NCBI GenBank assembly: GCA_017311315.1
Contig: CM029642.1
Span: 17,587,879 to 17,651,878, forward strand
From: Dendrocalamus latiflorus
Lineage: Eukaryota > Streptophyta > Magnoliopsida > Poales > Poaceae
DNA: 64,000 bases
Direction of reading: 5' to 3'
Part shown: positions 12,260 to 22,624 of the stretch, in pieces
Numbering within the stretch: position 1 is the stretch's first letter
Layout of the letters: every line of letters starts with the position of its first letter
The notes under the pieces: model-generated
What the model was told of the DNA's origin: nothing
Seen by the model: the letters and a program-made list of their open reading frames with translations, nothing else
Database searches by the model: none
Made by a program: the position numbers and the translations under genes

Positions 12260-12723
12260 ATGGAGGCAACCGCGCTGAGCTTGGCCAAGCTCACCCTCGA
12301 CACGGTGCTGCCCGTGGCCAAGAACGCTCTCGCCGACGAGGCCATGCTCCTGCTCGGCGTCCACGAGGAGGTGTCCTTCATCACCAACGAGCTGGAGATG
12401 ATGCAGGCCTTCCTGCGGGCGGCTGGCGCCGGCGACCGCGCCCGCAACGAGGTCGTCAAGATATGGGTGAAGCAGGTCCGTGACCTGGCGTACGACGTCG
12501 AGGACTGCCTCCAAGAGTACCTCGCCCTCGACCTCGGCACGGGGTGTAGCCTGCCGCCGTTCGGCGCATGGCTCAGGGCGTGCGCACTCCCGGCTGCCAC
12601 GCAACTGAGAGCACAGCACCAAATCGCCGTCCGGATAAGGCTGGTGAAAGGCAGGGTCGACGAGGTTAGCAAAAGGAACCTCCGTTACAGCATCGTCGTC
12701 CAGCCGGGCCCTGCACCCAACCC
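12260..12723 (+). pseudogene. CC-NLR resistance gene, 5' part (Rx-type coiled coil)
   Basis: The ATG at 12260 opens about 154 codons of an Rx_N-type coiled-coil domain, the N-terminal signalling and helper module of plant CC-NLR immune receptors. The EDVID-type motif is visible as LAYDVEDCLQEY at about residues 75-86. The frame runs to an Asn codon and then enters the CACTA element at 12724. If the element is removed with one copy of the CC at its borders, the frame continues directly into Pro-Leu-Ala-Ile-Glu-Asp at 22965 and reaches 25362 (about 953 codons, no intron needed). As it stands the ORF ends in CACTA sequence after about 20 foreign residues. Whether the 10-kb element could be spliced out as an intron is unknown. 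Confidence 0.85.
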
Positions 12724-12744
12724 CACTACTACAGAAATCGACAT

Positions 12745-13115
12745 TACAGACGGTTCAGAAACGTCATCACAGACGGTTTTCTGAACCGTCTGAATTTATG
12801 GGTCAGTGATGATCGAAGGTTATCACAGACGGTTTTCGAACCGTCTGTGATTATTAGATATCACAGACGGTTTTTAATTAAAAACCGTCTGTGATTATCA
12901 GATATCACAGACGGTTTTTAATTAAAAACCGTCTGTGATATCCAATAATCACAGACGGTTTTTAATGAAAAACCGTCTGTGATATCTGATAATCACAGAC
13001 GGTTTTTAATTAAAAACCGTCTGTGATATCTGATAATCACAGACGGTTTTTAATGAAAAACCGTCTGTGATACATATCACAGACGGTTTTTTACTTAAAA
13101 ACCGTCTGTGATATT
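12745..13115. repeat. CACTA left subterminal palindrome array (8 units)
   Basis: Eight palindromes lie at about 12765, 12822, 12861, 12903, 12948, 12993, 13037 and 13076. The best are perfect 36-mers made of ATCACAGACGGTTTTTAA and its complement. From 12903 they repeat every 42-45 bases, with alternating centres TTAATTAA and TTAATGAA. In En/Spm the subterminal repeats are the TnpA binding sites, so these are the likely sites here. Confidence 0.85.
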
Positions 13116-13418
13116 CCTTCCTCCTAAACCAAAATCTATTTCTGTTTATTGGCTAGCCTCAGGAAATGCTAGCCATGCCCTCTGAAACAAGCAGATAATC
13201 ACAGACAAAAAACATACAATTCACACATCTCATTTGCTTTCAGGTACATTTCGCAGACATAAAACATCCAATTGACATCGCACTTAATCTCACAGACATA
13301 AAGCATGCATCCATTTCGCAAATCAATTAATTGAATTGAACTGAAATATCCATTAACAAATGCACAGTTACAAAAGATCTACACTGCATTTACACTTAGT
13401 GATAAGACCAATAAGAAA

Positions 13419-16400
13419 TCAGTGTGCGCAGTGGAACCGTCCTTCTGGCTGTATGACTTGAGTCAGCAAAAAGAACGCCAACTCTGATTGAACCTCTCGA
13501 AGCTCAGACTGTTTCAATGCAGTTGACGGGATTGATACAGCCTGTCGATAGGAATATCAATGTACATATATATGTAACGTGATAAGTATGAAGTAATTAT
13601 GGGAAGAGTGACAAACCTTGCGATTGGTGACCCTCGAGGAATCGAGGAGTAGTTCCATATGTTGGCAAACGTAGTATCCACATGTGTTGCCCGGCTGCTG
13701 CTGGTGGCACTGCAAAAAATGGAATGTGTTAGTTCAAAAGGCATTAGTACCATCTGTTGCATAGGATTAATTAATGTGAAATAGCGAATACCTTAAAATC
13801 TCGAACATGTGTCAGCAGGCCGTTGGCCCCGCGCTTCGAGTCACCTCCCTTTTCAATGTACTTCGCGAACGCCCTACGTAATTTGAAAAGGTTAACCTTA
13901 ATCATTCGGACGGAAAGAAAGAGTACAATGTAGATATGTATGGGGAATATGTGCTTACCTATCGATTACTTGGGTGACAACTGTGAAGTCCATTTTATTC
14001 TTACTTAGGGAATCAAGGTAATATACCTTGTTCCATTTTGGTACAATTACTATTAAAATCCAATGAAAGCTCTGATTGAAGGGCATAAGTACATAGTCCT
14101 TATTGCGGCAACTCAGCAGGCCTGATGCAATGTACCTCTCGACGAGGGATGCCTCCTGGTCGATGGTAGTCTTGGCGACCAATTGTGGGTCCAAGAAACC
14201 AGCTGATGAGTTCGATACTCTAGCTTTAATCAGCATGTGTCTATATATATATACACGAAAGCAAAAAATTAGATATGGCATTTATCGGTATGACATTAAC
14301 GGAGACTGTGATTGTACACACTTACAGCGTCCAGCATCGAACGATTGAGACGTCAAGAGCGTTGAGCATGAACAGCTCGAATAAATCCTCAAAGGCGACC
14401 ACGAATGTACACTCTTGAAGATTGTGGTGTAAATCTTCCTCGGAGAATTTGACAGTGATACTTGAAGTCCGTTCTCCCTCTGGCTTATTGGACTGCTGCA
14501 TATACCACGTGTGCAATTGCATGCAACTATATGGTAGCTTTTGGAGGGCTTTTTGCTCGAGCAACGGCTCGCCAAGCACGAATTTGCGGGCCAAAGGGTG
14601 GTACGGAAGATCATCATTGGTCTTCTTTGCTTTGCCCTTGCTGGCCTTGCTGCCTCGGCTATAGGTCGACTTCACGGAAGTCGACTTTGAAGGTAGCAGC
14701 GGTGCAAGTTGCTCTGGCGAGAATAGGGCCCGTGGAGATAGCACCGTTGTAGTATCCGGTGGTGGAACCGACTGGTCTTGTAATGGAGAAGGCACCAGTG
14801 CAGTATCCGGTGGTGGAACCGAGTGGTCTTGTAATGGAGATGGCACCAGTGCATGTTGCTCTGGTCCTGCCACCGGTGAAGAAGCCTCCAGGAAGATGTC
14901 GCTTTTGGGCCACTGGATGAATGTTCCAATGGCATGTCCTAGAGTCACGATCTCGTCGTTGGGGGGCTTCGGTAGCGGGACCACCTCAAAATTGACATAC
15001 ACACCATCCACATTAACTTTTTCGAAGCCTGGCGCTAAAGCTTGGCCGTGCACCATGGCCCCGTTACCAGACGAATATGCCTGGCCCCAAGCAGCGTACA
15101 AGGGAATGGCGCCATATCTCACTTGGAGCTTGCAGTTCGTAGGCTCCTACATAACGATACAAAATTAGCTACTCGAATAGGCCTACCAATGGAGCAAGCA
15201 TTCGAGAGGTAATAATTATTACCAGGATGTCGTCCACAGGAAATTTGGACTGGGTATGCGTCGGATTGGACGCGCAGCTACTCGGACGGTTGTGCGGGCT
15301 ACCTAGCATAGCAGCGGCGGTGGCGGCCTGCTGACTTTCTGTCTGTTTCCGCACCTCTTCTCTGATTACTTCACCCATCTGAGCAAATAGCTCCTCTCGA
15401 AGAGATTCCTTGATCTCTTCTCGTAGCTGCTCCTCACGCTCGGCTTTGTTTCTCTTCCTACGCCGATACATTCCGGAGTCATCTTGGAAACTATGTTTCC
15501 AAGGAACGTAAAGCCCAAGGCCCCTCGTACGACCCGGGTGCTCCTTGTTTCCCAGGGCCACGGAGAGCATATCATTCTCCCTTGTTCCCTGGAATGATCC
15601 CAGGGTAGATTCAAAACTCAGCTCTTCCTGCAAGAGCACGACATGTCATTTCAATTCGTACGAAGTTGTGGAGTAATTACTAGCTACGTAGTTCGATCGA
15701 TATCTTACCAGGCGCTGGGACACTTGCTGGTCTGCAGGGTTTCGAAAGGAGACGTCCCCCGATGTCGTTGTAGATGACCTTGCTCTAAGCCAATTTCGAG
15801 CGCGGTCATCCGGGATATTGAAAAACCGCGGGGCGATGTCCTCTGCAGCTACCAGCTCATCCTCCAACCTCCACTGCAGGATTTTACTCGCATACCCAGC
15901 TGTGCCAAGTCTGTGGGGGTGCGTGTTTTTTGCCTGGAGGGCCTTGTGCGCCACACTTGTACTTTTGAATTCTTCGGTCGTTTTCATCGCCTTGAACTCT
16001 TCCCATTGTGGTTCCAGGAATGGGTATTTAGTAAAAGGCGTTTCGTCCGTCTCCACGTATTTCCTGACAAGCGTGCTCTTGAAGTTCTTCCATGCTTTGC
16101 ACGCCGCTTGGTAGGTTTGTCGTTCCACAGCGTGTAAGTGTTCTTCTGGGAACTCGAACGATGCCAAGATTTCGGTCCACAGCTCACGTTTCCGAGTGTC
16201 AGGCACGTTCTTCCACGAATTGTATGTGATCTCAATTCGTTGTCGTGCAACTATTCCGACCATGGTTCGGAATGCGTTTACCGCTTGCTTAGGAAGGATA
16301 GGGACCCCAGCTGCGTTTACCGCTGTGATGGTCTGTCGGCTCTGAGGCTTCTTTGATAGCCCTCTTCCTTGGCGTCTTGATGTTGGAGCGGACGCCTCCG

Positions 16401-16440
16401 GCGATGATGATGAAGAATGCGCGGGTGACATGTTGCTCAT
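13419..16440 (-). CDS. CACTA TnpA-like protein with C-terminal Ulp1 cysteine protease (7 exons)
   Basis: I can splice seven exons: 16440-15709, 15627-15223, 15146-14326, 14240-13959, 13873-13792, 13709-13617 and 13541-13419. Every intron is GT-AG and the frame is unbroken for 845 codons plus TGA. Exons 1-2 encode the plant transposase domain of the Ptta/En/Spm type: basic N-terminus, then a Trp-rich region (NSWKNVPDTRKRELW near residue 73), and a Glu/Arg-rich coiled coil in exon 2. Exon 3 adds a domain common in plant transposon proteins plus a Ser/Pro-rich linker with two near-identical PSPLQD..SVPPPDT repeats. Exons 4-6 are a C48 (Ulp1/SENP) protease with the expected His (SFHWIL), Asp (YYLDSL) and Cys (NTCGYYVCQHM). 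Ulp1 proteases cleave SUMO or related tags. The role of this domain in transposition is not established. Confidence 0.82.
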
Positions 16441-16541
16441 TTTGTGGGTCTATTAAGATAAGATGAGAATGTAATCATATTGAATTGGAAGATAAGATGA
16501 TGATGAAGAAGATTAGTTGCTAATACTATAAACCAAATAGC

Positions 16542-16980
16542 AAAGTCCCTAAACAAAGTTCTATGAAGCAAATGACACAAACCAATGTATCACTTGCTGG
16601 AGTGTGTCACTTGCTTCATTTGCTGTTTTTGCCTAGATACATGGAGCATTTGGGTGGAAAGATGAACTGTCTCGTCAGGCGCATGACTGCCAATTCGAAG
16701 CATAGCATAGCATCCGAGGCACATCCGAGGCCTGCTGCTGTGTCTTGAGGAATGCCAAGAGCTGGTCTTCAGATGTGGCATCTGAAGAGCCACATCTGAA
16801 GAACAGCTTCTTGGCATTCCTCAAGACACAGCTGCAGGCCTCGGATGTGCCTCGGATGCTATGCTATGCTTCAAATTGTCAGTCATGAGCCTGACGACAC
16901 AATGTATTTCTTTCCACCCAAATGGTCAATGTATACTATTACTACAAGGTCTCTAAACAAAGTTCTATGAAGCTCAATGT
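16542..16980. repeat. Long hairpin inside the CACTA, flanked by a 33-bp direct repeat
   Basis: Arms 16636-16779 and 16789-16932 are about 145 bases each and pair at roughly nine positions in ten around a 9-base loop. Shared arm phrases include GAAGCATAGCATAGCATCC and GTGTCTTGAGGAATGCC. The hairpin sits between two direct copies of CCCTAAACAAAGTTCTATG-type sequence (near 16545-16570 and 16951-16976). It lies just upstream of the TnpA-like start codon, in that gene's leader. It could be a small-RNA precursor or a nested foldback element. Confidence 0.75.
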
Positions 16981-17096
16981 TCAAAGTGAGGAAGCACGAA
17001 AAGTGAAACATGGTGCTCAATGTTCGGAAGAGAGGAGAGGAGTAGAGGGAAGGGGGAGAAGGGAGGGGGTGATGTGGACAGAGAGAGGGGTTATGT

Positions 17097-17175
17097 GCCT
17101 ACATACATATACATATACATACCTACATATATACATATACATACCTACATATATACATATACATACCTACATATG
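17097..17175 (+). repeat. 24-bp tandem repeat (ATACCTACATATATACAT)
   Basis: Three to four copies of an AT-rich 24-base unit within the CACTA. The overlapping Tyr/Thr/Ile-rich open frame is an artefact. Confidence 0.8.
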
Positions 17176-17785
17176 TGCTCTCAAATTGTAGGGTTGCACA
17201 AGATTAATCTTGGCCGTCCCGCTACTAAATCATATACTCTTCCTTGATTGGTTATGCCAAATAATGAATTCAGTATTTTGAGCTCTAGATACAAACTCTA
17301 AAATCTCAAGATCAAGATATATTCAGCATGCATATATTCAAACAGCAGTATTCATACAGATCAAGACCACACAAGTTAACTTTGCCCAATAATTAAGTCT
17401 TTTAACTTGTCAAGATTAAATCCTAACAGATCAATTTAATAACATGCTATAACCTGAAAACTGCATGAACTGACAGCTATTAGAGCTCAAACACTGAATG
17501 AACCAATCTCAGTATATGATTTTATCATCATCGAGCAACTGTAAATCCCACAGGAAATCTCAGTAAGCATAACAAACTTGAATATACAGTATGAAGCATC
17601 AACCATAACCCTAAGTATGAAGCATCAAGCATCAATCCTAAACCCTAACAGTAAGCATAACAAACTTGAATATACAGTAAGCATCAAGCATAACAGTAAG
17701 CATCAAGCATCAACCATAACCCTAAGTATGAAGCATGAAACATCAACCCTAAACCCTAACAGTAAGCATAACAAACATGAATATA
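17176..17785. repeat. CACTA internal DNA with imperfect AAGCATCAA repeats
   Basis: From 17578 to 17785 short units containing AAGCATCAA, AACCCTAA and AATATACAGT recur irregularly. The isolated CCCTAAACCCTAA motifs are too few to be telomeric. No gene is visible. Confidence 0.6.
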
Positions 17786-17787
17786 CA

Positions 17788-18065
17788 GTTCGGGGAGGCG
17801 GCGACGGAGGAGGAGGAGGCGACGAGCTCGGGGAGGCGGCGACGGAGGAGGAGGAGGCGACGAGCTCGGGGAGGCGGCGACTGAGGAGGAGGAGGCGGCG
17901 GCGACGGAGGAGGAGGAGGCGACGGGCTCGAGGAGGCGGCGACGGAGGAGGAGGAGGCTGGGGCGACGTCTTCGTCCGGGGAGGCGGCCGGCGAGAGCTC
18001 GGGGAGGAGGCGGCGACGTCGGGCTCGGGATTTAGATCTAATCGAATAACTGCAGGCGCACAAGA
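17788..18065 (-). repeat. GGA/GGC triplet-rich leader of the TnpA-like gene
   Basis: Units of about 45 bases with GGAGGCGGCGACGGAGGAGG recur five times. Read on the minus strand, the segment starts next to a 5'-leader-like CTCGCTAGGGTTTTC (about 18080-18066) and becomes CCTCC-rich, as many grass 5' leaders are. It may be the transcription start and leader of the gene beginning at 16440; the long Pro/Ser-rich frame is probably not translated. Confidence 0.45.
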
Positions 18066-18092
18066 AAACCCTAGCGAGAGGGTATATGTAGG

Positions 18093-18264
18093 GAGATTAT
18101 CACAGACGGTTCTAAGTTTAGAACCGTCTGTGATATCATATCACAGACGGTTCTAAGTGATGAACCGTCTGTGATAATTTACTTTCACAGACGGTTCTAA
18201 GTGTTGAACCGTCTGTGATAATTGACTTTCACAGACGGTTCTAAGTTTAGAACCGTCTGTGATA
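18093..18264. repeat. Internal palindrome cluster upstream of the TnpA-like gene
   Basis: Four palindromes of the type ATCACAGACGGTTCTAA plus complement, the same motif as the terminal arrays but with a CTAAGT/TTTAG centre. The cluster sits immediately 5' of the putative leader of the TnpA-like gene, a position suited to self-regulation by the repeat-binding protein. Confidence 0.75.
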
Positions 18265-18409
18265 AGCCCTTCCCGGCTGTTCTTCTTACGACAACACCAA
18301 TAACTACACAGCATTCATATCAACCACCAAACAGCTGCATTCATAAACAACACCAACCAGCTGCATTAACACAGTGTATTTCTTCATACATTTTGTCATT
18401 CTCAAATAC

Positions 18410-18600
18410 ATCACATATACATTTTGTCACACATTTTCACATATGTACATTTTGTCACACATTTTCACATATACATTTTGTCACACATTTTCACATATAC
18501 ATTTTGTCACACATTTTCACATATACATCTCAAAATTGACTACATCACACATTTTCACATGTACATCTCAAAATTAATTGTCACACATTTTCACATATAC
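18410..18600 (+). repeat. Tandem repeat of ACATTTTGTCACACATTTTC units
   Basis: About seven copies of a 24-33-base unit built from CACATTTTCACATATACATT. It lies just downstream of the TNP2 stop codon. The three overlapping Ser/His/Thr/Phe-rich frames are artefacts. Confidence 0.85.
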
Positions 18601-18604
18601 ATTC

Positions 18605-21193
18605 TTATTGTACTTGCTTATTTCCTTTAAAAATTAGCCCTTCATCATGATCAATGCGTACGTAACTAGATTCGTCACGTTGTACATCGTCGACCGTGAA
18701 ATGGGCTTGAGTATACGTGTCTATATCTGGAGTGATTGCTTTCCTTCCGATAGTTCCGAGACCCTTCAGCCTCCCTTCATGACGAGATTGAGGGACACCT
18801 ATCGGTTGAATCTGAGCCATATAATCGACACAAAACTCAATCACCTCTTCGCTTGCATAACCTTCGACGATGCTGCCCTCCGGCCGAGAACGATTCCGTA
18901 CGTAGGACTTGAGAATTCCCATGAACCTCTCAAATGGGTACATGCTGCGTAGGAATACGGGCCCGCACATTTTTATCTCCCACACAACGTGAACAATGAG
19001 ATGAACCATGATATCGAAAAACGAAGGAGGGAAATACATTTCAAGGTGACATAGAGTCATCACCACCTCGTCCTGCAGAGCATCTAGTCCTTCGGGATCG
19101 ATGACCTTCTGAGCAATTGTGTTAAAGAAATAACATAGCCTCATGATTGTCTCTCGGACTTTGATCGGCAAAATATTTCTAATTGCAATAGGGAGCATCT
19201 GTGTCATCAGCACGTGACAATCATGAGACTTCATGCCATTTAACTTCAAATCTTGCATCGAAACAAGTTTCTTCACGTTGCCGGAGTAACCAGACGGAAC
19301 TTTCACACCATGCAAGCACTGGCACAGTTCTGTTTTCTCAGCCTTGGACAGAGTGTAACACGCAGGGGGAAGGTACGTTCGTCCATTATCAGTGCTTGTC
19401 GGTGCTAACTCAGGCCTGATGTCCATGTCAGCCAAGTCAAGCCGTGCGTTGACACCGTCCTTTGTTTTATCACGGATGTTCAGTAAGAGACCAATCAAGC
19501 TGTTGCACACATTCTTTTCTACGTGCATGACGTCGATGCAGTGCCGAATATCTAGGTACTCCCAATAAGGTAAGTCCCAAAATATTGATCTCTTCTTCCA
19601 GGTGTTCTTCTCATGAGCCCTCAATTTACGTCCCTTTCCGAGGACAACATCTAAATCCTTAACCATATCATAAACCTCGCGTCCCCTTAAATGCCTTGGA
19701 GCTGAACCATCTTCCTTCTCTCCGTCAAATTGTTTCTTCATCTTGCGGTATGGGTGAGCCCTCCGAAGGAACCGGCGGTGACGCATGTAGACGGTTTTGC
19801 GTGAGTGTCTCAGCCACACACTCTCGGTACCATCTAAACAGTGAGTACAAGCTTTGGCACCTTTTGTACTATGGCCCGATAGGTTACCAAGGGCAGGATA
19901 ATCATTTATGGTGCAGAACAATAAGGAGCGCAGAGTGAAGTTCTCTCGTTTGTACGCATCCCATACCTGTACCCCTTCGTTCCACATTACTTTTAGATCT
20001 TCCACCAACGGTGCTAGGAACACATCGATATCATTCCCAGGTTGTTTTGGCCCTTGGATAAGTATCGACAGCAAAATATACTTTCGCTTCATACACAACC
20101 AAGGAGGAAGGTTATAGATGCAGAGAGTCACGGGCCATGTGCTATGTCGGCTGCTCATGCTACTGAAAGGATTCATTCCATCTGTACTCAGTCCAAACCT
20201 TATATTCCTTGGTTCTGCACCGAACTCTGCAAAACTCCTATCGATGTTTCTCCACTGCGCGGAATCAGCAAGGTGTCTTATCATTCCATCCTTCTTGCGC
20301 TCCTCCGAGTGCCAAATCAGCAGTTTTGCCTCCTTTGGATTTGCAAAAAACCTTTTCAAACGGGGAATTATAGGAAAATACCATGTCACCTTAGCAGGAG
20401 GTCCTTTCTTCGCCTCTGTTCCCTCGCCATCATCTGATTGATTGTTACGTTTGTATCGGGATGCGTTGCACACCGGACATACATGCATGTTTGCATACTC
20501 TTTACGGTAGAGGATACAATCGTTCGGGCATGCATGTATTCTTTCTACTTCCATTCCCAACGGACAAAGAACCTTCTTGGCTTTATACGTGGTTTTAGGC
20601 AACTCATTTCCCTCCGGAAGCATGTCCGCTAAAAGACCTAGCAGCGCCGTGAAACTCTTGTCCGACCAACCGTTGCTTGCCTTCAATTTCAACAGTTCAA
20701 GCACGGCCGACAACCTCGTGTACTTGCATCCCGTGTACAAAGGTTTCTCTGAGTCCTCCATCAAGCCACGGAATTTAACATACTCTCTCTCATCATAGTT
20801 CTCTTCAACATCGCGAAGCATCTGATCCAGATTATCATCGTGCAACCTATCCGAATCCGAGCCACAATCGACATCAGCCGGCGGCATGTCATTCAGTTCA
20901 CAGGCGATGTCATCCGGGGGCATATCATTCACTTCACCGGCGATGTCATCCGGCGGCATATGATCATTCACTTCGCCATGACTGGTCCAACACGTATAAT
21001 CCTTTTTGAAACCCCTCCGAATCAAGTGCGATTCAATTTGCCCTCGGTTCTTAAACATCTTCACATTCTCGCAGTCAGTGCATGGACAGCACATATATTC
21101 CGCCCCCTTATTCAACATATCCTTCTCGGCAGCTCTTATAAAAGCAGAAACGCCATTAATGTACTCTTCACTCACACGGCTCGCGGCATACAT
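18605..21193 (-). CDS. CACTA transposase (TNP2 family)
   Basis: One uninterrupted 862-codon frame from ATG at 21193. The first 75 or so residues are the transposase-associated domain with Cys/His ligands (CPCTDCENVK, then ESHLIRRGF and YTCWTSHGE). A TNP2 catalytic region follows, with a zinc-ribbon-like MHVCPVCNASRY near residue 235 and the conserved GLSTDGMNPF near 345. A DUF4218-type region comes later (DVMHVEKNVCNSLIG, YFPPSFFDIMVHL, YPFERFMG). TNP2 is the enzyme that cuts CACTA ends. The C-terminal DUF4216 region seen in many relatives is absent, so the protein may be short at that end. Many relatives start four residues earlier with Met-Asp-Arg-Ser-Trp; here the matching upstream triplet is TAG, possibly a splice acceptor, so a short 5' exon may exist. 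Confidence 0.88.
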   Translation of the reverse strand: MYAASRVSEEYINGVSAFIRAAEKDMLNKGAEYMCCPCTDCENVKMFKNRGQIESHLIRRGFKKDYTCWTSHGEVNDHMPPDDIAGEVNDMPPDDIACELNDMPPADVDCGSDSDRLHDDNLDQMLRDVEENYDEREYVKFRGLMEDSEKPLYTGCKYTRLSAVLELLKLKASNGWSDKSFTALLGLLADMLPEGNELPKTTYKAKKVLCPLGMEVERIHACPNDCILYRKEYANMHVCPVCNASRYKRNNQSDDGEGTEAKKGPPAKVTWYFPIIPRLKRFFANPKEAKLLIWHSEERKKDGMIRHLADSAQWRNIDRSFAEFGAEPRNIRFGLSTDGMNPFSSMSSRHSTWPVTLCIYNLPPWLCMKRKYILLSILIQGPKQPGNDIDVFLAPLVEDLKVMWNEGVQVWDAYKRENFTLRSLLFCTINDYPALGNLSGHSTKGAKACTHCLDGTESVWLRHSRKTVYMRHRRFLRRAHPYRKMKKQFDGEKEDGSAPRHLRGREVYDMVKDLDVVLGKGRKLRAHEKNTWKKRSIFWDLPYWEYLDIRHCIDVMHVEKNVCNSLIGLLLNIRDKTKDGVNARLDLADMDIRPELAPTSTDNGRTYLPPACYTLSKAEKTELCQCLHGVKVPSGYSGNVKKLVSMQDLKLNGMKSHDCHVLMTQMLPIAIRNILPIKVRETIMRLCYFFNTIAQKVIDPEGLDALQDEVVMTLCHLEMYFPPSFFDIMVHLIVHVVWEIKMCGPVFLRSMYPFERFMGILKSYVRNRSRPEGSIVEGYASEEVIEFCVDYMAQIQPIGVPQSRHEGRLKGLGTIGRKAITPDIDTYTQAHFTVDDVQRDESSYVRIDHDEGLIFKGNKQVQ

Positions 21194-21623
21194 CCAGCTT
21201 CGGTCCTACGTTACGTACATATATAACAACTTAGTATTAAAATCTAGATTAACTGATTATAACTACATATATACCGGCCACATTTATTATATTGAGACTT
21301 TATTTGCTAGATTCATATTACAAACACAACAGCTATTATATAACCAACAATTTTGCAAATTAACCATCTTCAAACCACTCATAGATCGATTACTTAGAAC
21401 TAAATTGTAATGCAATTAAAGAAAAAATAAATTGCATTACTAACCATATCTAGAGCAACCAGCAAAGTATGAATCTTCAAAGCTCAATCTCTGCCACTTC
21501 CCACCAAATTAACTGGCCTGAAATCGCCTAGCTTCCTCCCGAGTGAAAAAGTGCGCAGCAGTGGCTAGATCTGGATCGAAATGAAGACAAATGCGGTCTG
21601 AGCAGCGCAATAAATGCCGTAGT

Positions 21624-21752
21624 CATTATCACAGACGGTTTTTAATAAAAAACCGTCTGTGATAATGCTTATCACAGGCGGTTTTTTCTAAAAAACCGTC
21701 TGTGATAAATATTATCACAGGCGGTTTTTTATGAAAAACCGTCTGTCATAAG
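21624..21752. repeat. Internal palindrome cluster upstream of TNP2
   Basis: Three palindromes of ATCACAGACGGTTTTTAAT type with GGCGG variants, 430 bases 5' of the TNP2 start codon. Together with the cluster at 18093-18264 it places one set of repeat sites in front of each transposon gene. Confidence 0.75.
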
Positions 21753-21950
21753 CTTCATACCAGAACTGCTTCGCGCGTGTTTCGATGCCAGAACGCTTCG
21801 TGTTTCGATCGTCTAATTAACGTCTCTCGATCGTTATACGAAGCGTCTATATCATTAATGTTTGGGTATACGAACCGTTTGTGCTAAAGGTTAAATATGC
21901 GCTCCTAATCCAGGTCTTCTACGTACGTACAATACAATATACAATACAAC

Positions 21951-22505
21951 ATGGCTTCTACTACTGTTCTTGTGATCATCTCCTTCCTCTCATCTGTTCA
22001 TCACGAATTGTTCGGCCGGAACCTTACACAGGCGGCCAGCAATTTGCATCTGGAGCAGCTTCTCCGCACCCGCCCTGCTCTCCTTCCCCGACTTTCTTGC
22101 ATCCGTCAGCTTGACCTGATCCTCCGCCGTCGACGGAGGCGTCTCGCTGCCGCTCAAGAAAGGGAAACGGCCCTCACCCTAGTTCTTCTCCACAATGTGC
22201 GCAATGCGGAAGAAGCTCTACACGCATTGCAGAGACTGATGGATAGCCTTGCCGATCAAGCAGAAACGGCAGATTCTGAGGAATCTTTTCATGCTATCCT
22301 CTACGACATTATGGATGCTGCTGATCATTTGCCCAGGCTGCACGAGGAAGTGCTAAGGACAAGGGCAATCTTAACGGCGTTCGAGAATTTAGCGGCTGAT
22401 CCTCCAAGTCCCCAAGTTGAAGAAGAAGCTTACGAAGCCCAAAAGAATACAATCTGGGAAACTCTGTACCTGTGCGACTTTTGTAATAAATTTGCCTCTA
22501 ATTGA
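21951..22505 (+). CDS. Unrecognised 184-residue ORF inside the CACTA, opposite strand
   Basis: An ATG-started frame of 184 codons ending in TGA, lying between TNP2 and the right terminal array and running against both transposon genes. Residues 5-17 (TVLVIISFLSSVH) are hydrophobic and could be a signal peptide or anchor. The rest is Leu/Ala/Glu/Arg-rich and predicted by eye to be helical (for example RRRRRRLAAAQERETAL, EEALHALQRLMDSLADQ, AADHLPRLHEEVLRTRAIL). The C-terminus holds LYLCDFCNKF. I do not recognise the family. It may be a captured host fragment or an accessory transposon protein; codon composition looks coding rather than random. Confidence 0.45.
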   Translation: MASTTVLVIISFLSSVHHELFGRNLTQAASNLHLEQLLRTRPALLPRLSCIRQLDLILRRRRRRLAAAQERETALTLVLLHNVRNAEEALHALQRLMDSLADQAETADSEESFHAILYDIMDAADHLPRLHEEVLRTRAILTAFENLAADPPSPQVEEEAYEAQKNTIWETLYLCDFCNKFASN

Positions 22506-22624
22506 AATTAATAAATTTGCCTTTAATTTGTGATCTCTTGTCTCAGTAGTTCTGTAGTTAAGTTATTAGAAGCAATGTGTACTTATATATTAACCTCTGA
22601 TCTAGAATGTGACAGAGAAAGGGA

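Noticed and set aside
12745..13115. Regularly spaced palindromic repeats that resemble a CRISPR array
   Set aside because: The intervals are 6-10 bases and near-identical, the units are CACTA subterminal motifs, and the context is plant DNA.
17640..17760. Telomere-like CCCTAAACCCTAA motifs
   Set aside because: Only two short occurrences inside irregular repeats; not an interstitial telomere array.
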